A DNA stretch of 38,834 bases. Source: Apilactobacillus apinorum. GTDB lineage: Bacteria; Bacillota; Bacilli; Lactobacillales; Lactobacillaceae. The position numbers were made by a program, and so were the translations under genes. The notes below the pieces were generated by a model. That model made no database searches. It had not been told where the DNA came from and saw nothing but the letters and a program-made list of their open reading frames with translations. Shown here piece after piece: positions 36,869 through 38,834 of this stretch. Numbering within the stretch: the stretch's first letter is position 1; each line of letters starts with the position of its first letter. Location of the stretch: assembly GCF_001281175.1 (NCBI RefSeq), contig NZ_KQ440396.1:340974-379807 (forward strand). Reading direction: 5' to 3'.

Positions 36869-36897
36869 AGTCTACATTTGTAGACGTAAAAAGTCAA
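36869..36897 (-). promoter_or_regulatory. Promoter of the copYB operon
   Basis: -35 TTGACT (36892-36897) and -10 TAGACT (36869-36874) with a 17-base spacer on the minus strand. The proximal cop box covers the -10 and the end of the spacer, so bound repressor would block polymerase. Confidence 0.65.
36871..36884. promoter_or_regulatory. cop box 1 (CopY operator)
   Basis: TCTACATTTGTAGA contains the CopY operator consensus TACAnnTGTA (36873-36882) with palindromic flanks. It overlaps the copY -10. Confidence 0.85.
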
Positions 36898-36902
36898 ATA
36901 AA

Positions 36903-36926
36903 AAGAACTACAAATGTAGTTCTTTT
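36903..36926 (-). terminator. Terminator of the tRNA cluster
   Basis: Stem AAGAACTACA / TGTAGTTCTT with an AA loop and T runs on both sides. On the minus strand it follows the last tRNA (Ser) by a few bases. The loop and upper stem are also a cop box. Confidence 0.85.
36909..36918. promoter_or_regulatory. cop box 2 (CopY operator) inside the tRNA terminator
   Basis: TACAAATGTA fits TACAnnTGTA exactly, with ACTACAAATGTAGT as the wider palindrome. It lies 11 bases upstream of the copY -35 and 36 bases centre to centre from cop box 1. Confidence 0.75.
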
Positions 36927-36931
36927 TTATA

Positions 36932-37019
36932 AGGAGAATGAGAGATTCGAACTCTCGCGTGGTTTGACCCACCTAGCGGTTTTCAAGACCGCCCCCTTCA
37001 GCCACTTGGGTAATTCTCC
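36932..37019 (-). tRNA. tRNA-Ser(TGA), copy 1
   Basis: Cloverleaf with long variable arm; anticodon loop CTTGAAA, anticodon TGA (reads UCN). Acceptor GGAGAAT/ATTCTCC. The discriminator is T, not the usual G. CCA is not encoded. Last tRNA of the cluster. Confidence 0.95.
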
Positions 37020-37026
37020 ATATTAA

Positions 37027-37099
37027 TGACCCGTACGGGATTCGAACCCATGTTACTGCCGTGAAAGGGCAGTGTCTTAAACCACTTGACCAACGGGTC
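37027..37099 (-). tRNA. tRNA-Glu(TTC), copy 1
   Basis: Anticodon loop CTTTCAC, anticodon TTC. Identical to the copy at 37336-37408. It lies downstream of an internal terminator and may have its own promoter. Expected MnmA substrate. Confidence 0.95.
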
Positions 37100-37112
37100 A
37101 TAATCTAAAATA

Positions 37113-37140
37113 ATTATGACAATAAAAAAAGATTATCCAA
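37113..37140 (-). promoter_or_regulatory. Candidate promoter for the tRNA-Glu/tRNA-Ser pair
   Basis: TTGGAT (37135-37140) and extended -10 TGTCATAAT (CATAAT 37113-37118) with a 16-base spacer. The -35 is inside the terminator arm of the upstream tRNA unit. It would start transcription about 7 bases before tRNA-Glu. Confidence 0.35.
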
Positions 37141-37157
37141 TGTGGATGATCTTTTTT
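37124..37157 (-). terminator. Internal terminator of the tRNA cluster
   Basis: Stem AAAAAAGATTATCCA / TGGATGATCTTTTTT with one T-G wobble and a 4-base loop, followed by a T run on the minus strand. It starts one base after tRNA-Asp copy 1 and splits the cluster into 19 + 2 genes. Confidence 0.88.
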
Positions 37158-37158
37158 A

Positions 37159-37233
37159 CGGTTCGTACGAGACTCGAACTCGTGACCTCCTGCGTGACAG
37201 GCAGGCGTCCTAAACCGACTAGACCAACGAACC
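37159..37233 (-). tRNA. tRNA-Asp(GTC), copy 1
   Basis: Anticodon loop CTGTCAC, anticodon GTC; G73 discriminator. Differs from copy 2 by one base in the D arm (AGTCGG against AGTTGG). Confidence 0.95.
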
Positions 37234-37237
37234 ATGA

Positions 37238-37311
<74 letters not shown>

Positions 37312-37335
37312 ATAATTATAATAATGTAATGTAAA

Positions 37336-37408
37336 TGACCCGTACGGGATTCGAACCCATGTTACTGCCGTGAAAGGGCAGTGTCTTAAACCACTTGACC
37401 AACGGGTC
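37336..37408 (-). tRNA. tRNA-Glu(TTC), copy 2
   Basis: Anticodon loop CTTTCAC; same sequence as copy 1. Confidence 0.95.
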
Positions 37409-37419
37409 AGTCAAAAAAA

Positions 37420-37507
37420 CGGAGAAGGAGAGATTCGAACTCTCGCGCCGGTAACCCGACCTACACCCTTAGCAGGGGCGCCTCTTCAGCCACTTGAGTA
37501 CTTCTCC
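37420..37507 (-). tRNA. tRNA-Ser(GCT)
   Basis: Long variable arm, anticodon loop CTGCTAA, anticodon GCT (AGY codons). Acceptor GGAGAAG/CTTCTCC with G73. Confidence 0.95.
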
Positions 37508-37509
37508 AA

Positions 37510-37584
<75 letters not shown>

Positions 37585-37591
37585 ATATAAA

Positions 37592-37662
37592 AGCGGGTAA
37601 CGAGAATCGAACTCGCGACAATAGCTTGGAAGGCTATGGTTTTACCACTAAACTATACCCGC
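37592..37662 (-). tRNA. tRNA-Gly(TCC)
   Basis: Anticodon loop CTTCCAA, anticodon TCC; T73. Acceptor GCGGGTA/TACCCGC-type pairing. Confidence 0.94.
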
Positions 37663-37690
37663 ATAATATAAAGAAAATATTTAATTAAAA

Positions 37691-37763
37691 TGGCGCGGGA
37701 CAGAATCGAACTGCCGACACACGGAGCTTCAATCCGTTGCTCTACCAACTGAGCTACCGAGCC
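37691..37763 (-). tRNA. tRNA-Phe(GAA) with an acceptor-stem mismatch
   Basis: Anticodon loop TTGAAGC, anticodon GAA; A73. The 5' strand GGCTCGG and the 3' strand CCGCGCC leave a U4-C69 mismatch; all other stems pair. Confidence 0.92.
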
Positions 37764-37771
37764 ATATGAAA

Positions 37772-37846
37772 CGGTTCGTACGAGACTCGAACTCGTGACC
37801 TCCTGCGTGACAGGCAGGCGTCCTAAACCAACTAGACCAACGAACC
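37772..37846 (-). tRNA. tRNA-Asp(GTC), copy 2
   Basis: Anticodon loop CTGTCAC; G73. Followed directly downstream by tRNA-Phe. Confidence 0.95.
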
Positions 37847-37852
37847 ATATAA

Positions 37853-37926
<74 letters not shown>

Positions 37927-37935
37927 ATAATAAAA

Positions 37936-38023
37936 AGGAGAATGAGAGATTCGAACTCTCGCGTGGTTTGACCCACCTAGCGGTTTTCAAGACCGCCCCC
38001 TTCAGCCACTTGGGTAATTCTCC
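37936..38023 (-). tRNA. tRNA-Ser(TGA), copy 2
   Basis: Same sequence as copy 1, including the T discriminator; long variable arm, loop CTTGAAA. Confidence 0.95.
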
Positions 38024-38050
38024 ATAGTGAATGTGAAACAAAGTCCACGA

Positions 38051-38124
38051 TGGACCTTGTAGGACTCGAACCTACGACCGGACGGTTATGAGCCGTCTGC
38101 TCTAACCAACTGAGCTAAAGGTCC
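38051..38124 (-). tRNA. tRNA-Ile2(CAT, lysidine-type)
   Basis: Anticodon loop CTCATAA, anticodon CAT, but the body (GGACCTTTAGCTCAGTTGG start, GACGG/CCGTC anticodon stem) is that of the minor isoleucine tRNA whose C34 is converted to lysidine by TilS, not of tRNA-Met. Assignment by recalled similarity to known tRNA-Ile2. Confidence 0.8.
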
Positions 38125-38133
38125 AAGACCAAA

Positions 38134-38207
38134 TCGCGGCAGAGGGGATCGAACCCCCGACCTCCCGGGTATGAACCGGACGCTCTAGCCAGCTGAGCTA
38201 CACCGCG
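38134..38207 (-). tRNA. Elongator tRNA-Met(CAT)
   Basis: Anticodon loop TTCATAC, anticodon CAT. The body (GTGTAGCTCAGCTGGCTAGA) matches Bacillota elongator tRNA-Met; C1-G72 pair present, so not an initiator. Confidence 0.9.
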
Positions 38208-38238
38208 ATACGATGACTACTTCGAGTATTATACTCTA

Positions 38239-38312
38239 TCGGGAAGACAGGATTCGAACCTGCGACCCCCTGGTCCCAAACCAGGTGCTCTACCAAGCTG
38301 AGCTACTTCCCG
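38239..38312 (-). tRNA. tRNA-Pro(TGG)
   Basis: Anticodon loop TTTGGGA, anticodon TGG; acceptor CGGGAAG/CTTCCCG, A73. Confidence 0.95.
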
Positions 38313-38318
38313 TTAAAA

Positions 38319-38392
38319 TGCACCCAGTAGGAGTCGAACCTACAACCTTCTGATTCGTAGTCAGACACTCTATCCAGTTGCGCTATGGGTGC
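38319..38392 (-). tRNA. tRNA-Arg(ACG)
   Basis: Anticodon loop CTACGAA, anticodon ACG, which needs A34-to-inosine editing to read CGC and CGA. Acceptor GCACCCA/TGGGTGC, A73. Confidence 0.95.
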
Positions 38393-38398
38393 ATATGG

Positions 38399-38484
38399 TG
38401 CCGAGGACCGGGATCGAACCGGTACGGTTATCACTAACCGCAGGATTTTAAGTCCTGTGCGTCTGCCAATTCCGCCACCCCGGC
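38399..38484 (-). tRNA. tRNA-Leu(TAA)
   Basis: Long variable arm; anticodon loop CTTAAAA, anticodon TAA. A73. Likely TrmL substrate. Confidence 0.95.
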
Positions 38485-38502
38485 ATATATATGAATTGGC
38501 AA

Positions 38503-38574
38503 AGCGGAAGACGGGATTCGAACCCGCGACCCCCAGCATGGCAAGCTGATGTTCTACCACTGAACTACTTCCGC
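38503..38574 (-). tRNA. tRNA-Gly(GCC)
   Basis: Anticodon loop TTGCCAT, anticodon GCC; acceptor GCGGAAG/CTTCCGC, T73. Confidence 0.95.
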
Positions 38575-38579
38575 AAAAG

Positions 38580-38652
38580 TGCCGACTAGAGGATTCGAAC
38601 CTCCGACCCCCTGTTTACAAGACAGGTGCTCTGCCAGCTGAGCTAAGTCGGC
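38580..38652 (-). tRNA. tRNA-Thr(TGT)
   Basis: Anticodon loop CTTGTAA, anticodon TGT; acceptor GCCGACT/AGTCGGC, A73. Confidence 0.95.
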
Positions 38653-38668
38653 ATAAATATTAAATTAA

Positions 38669-38741
38669 TGAGCCGTGGCAGGTTCGAACTGCCGACCCTC
38701 TGATTAAAAGTCAGATGCTCTACCGGCTGAGCTAACGGCTC
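38669..38741 (-). tRNA. tRNA-Lys(TTT)
   Basis: Anticodon loop CTTTTAA, anticodon TTT; acceptor GAGCCGT/ACGGCTC, A73. Expected MnmA substrate. Confidence 0.95.
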
Positions 38742-38748
38742 GGATATA

Positions 38749-38821
38749 TGGAGGATACAGGGCTCGAACCTGTGACCTCCTGCTTGTAAGGCAGATGCTC
38801 TCCCAACTGAGCTAATCCTCC
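38749..38821 (-). tRNA. tRNA-Val(TAC)
   Basis: Anticodon loop CTTACAA, anticodon TAC; acceptor GGAGGAT/ATCCTCC, A73. First tRNA of the visible cluster; upstream sequence (38822-38834) is too short to identify, but a 5S rRNA gene would be usual there. Confidence 0.95.
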
Positions 38822-38834
38822 GATAAGCGCGGCG

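Noticed and set aside
38051-38124. Second elongator tRNA-Met
   Set aside because: The CAT anticodon sits in a body typical of tRNA-Ile2; a clear elongator tRNA-Met is next to it at 38134-38207.
38303-38560. 85-codon minus-strand frame
   Set aside because: Lies over tRNA-Arg, tRNA-Leu and tRNA-Gly(GCC); translation is typical tRNA-derived spurious protein.
38822-38834. 3' end of a 5S rRNA gene
   Set aside because: Expected by position, but 13 bases are too few to recognise and they do not show a clear 5S ending.

Overview
The window is AT-rich chromosomal DNA from a member of the Lactobacillaceae (Bacillota). The evidence is the gene order mraZ-rsmH-ftsL-pbp2B-mraY-murD-murG-divIB-ftsA-ftsZ-sepF-ylmH-divIVA-ileS, a T-box in front of ileS, the small lactobacillar families DUF1831, DUF3397 and DUF4044, and the mecA-coiA-pepF / spxH-relQ-nadK-rluD group. 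A small-genome, AT-rich lactobacillus (for example the Apilactobacillus/Fructilactobacillus side of the family) would fit, but the genus is a guess. Nearly all genes lie on the minus strand, so transcription mostly runs from high to low coordinates.

Layout from left to right: (1) 1-344, the left end of an IS3/IS150-type element running off the window. (2) 362-4920, a tRNA-thiolation and housekeeping block: mnmA, DUF1831, cysteine desulfurase, mtnN, a small membrane protein, a Nudix hydrolase and a cold-shock-domain protein. The desulfurase supplies the sulfur that MnmA uses. (3) 4971-7980, ileS with its T-box leader. (4) 7985-20880, the division and cell-wall (dcw) operon, from divIVA back to mraZ, preceded by MraZ-type repeats. 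(5) 21055-21639, the divergent DUF3397 / DUF4044 pair. (6) 21679-25398, ftsK/spoIIIE, trmL and rlmA. (7) 25491-28637, rluD-nadK-relQ and the divergent spxH. (8) 28674-33511, pepF, coiA, mecA and a metallo-beta-lactamase-fold hydrolase. (9) 33600-34040, an unrecognised small protein. (10) 34077-36918, a copper cassette copY-copB with two cop boxes. (11) 36932-38821, 21 tRNA genes on the minus strand, probably the tail of an rRNA-tRNA operon whose rRNA part is outside the window.

Most of the content is core genome. I did not find CRISPR arrays, prophage, toxin-antitoxin pairs or a clearly new multigene system. The least ordinary signals are regulatory or structural. One cop box is embedded in the terminator hairpin of the tRNA operon. 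CopB has a 128-residue His/Met/Cys-rich N-terminus with a 57-bp internal repeat. MecA has an unusually long acidic linker. The DUF3397 gene has a near-perfect Shine-Dalgarno sequence whose only well-spaced start is AUU. Three 10-bp-phased MraZ-like repeats precede the dcw operon. There is a perfect 18-bp palindrome ahead of ftsA, an Asn in the FtsZ tubulin signature, and a tRNA-Phe with a U-C mismatch in the acceptor stem.

Several start codons were moved inward from the longest open frame because a good ribosome binding site sits in front of an internal start (ileS, rsmH, mraZ, divIB, mraY, rluD, spxH, coiA, mecA). Family assignments come from motif recognition by eye; no database search was run.
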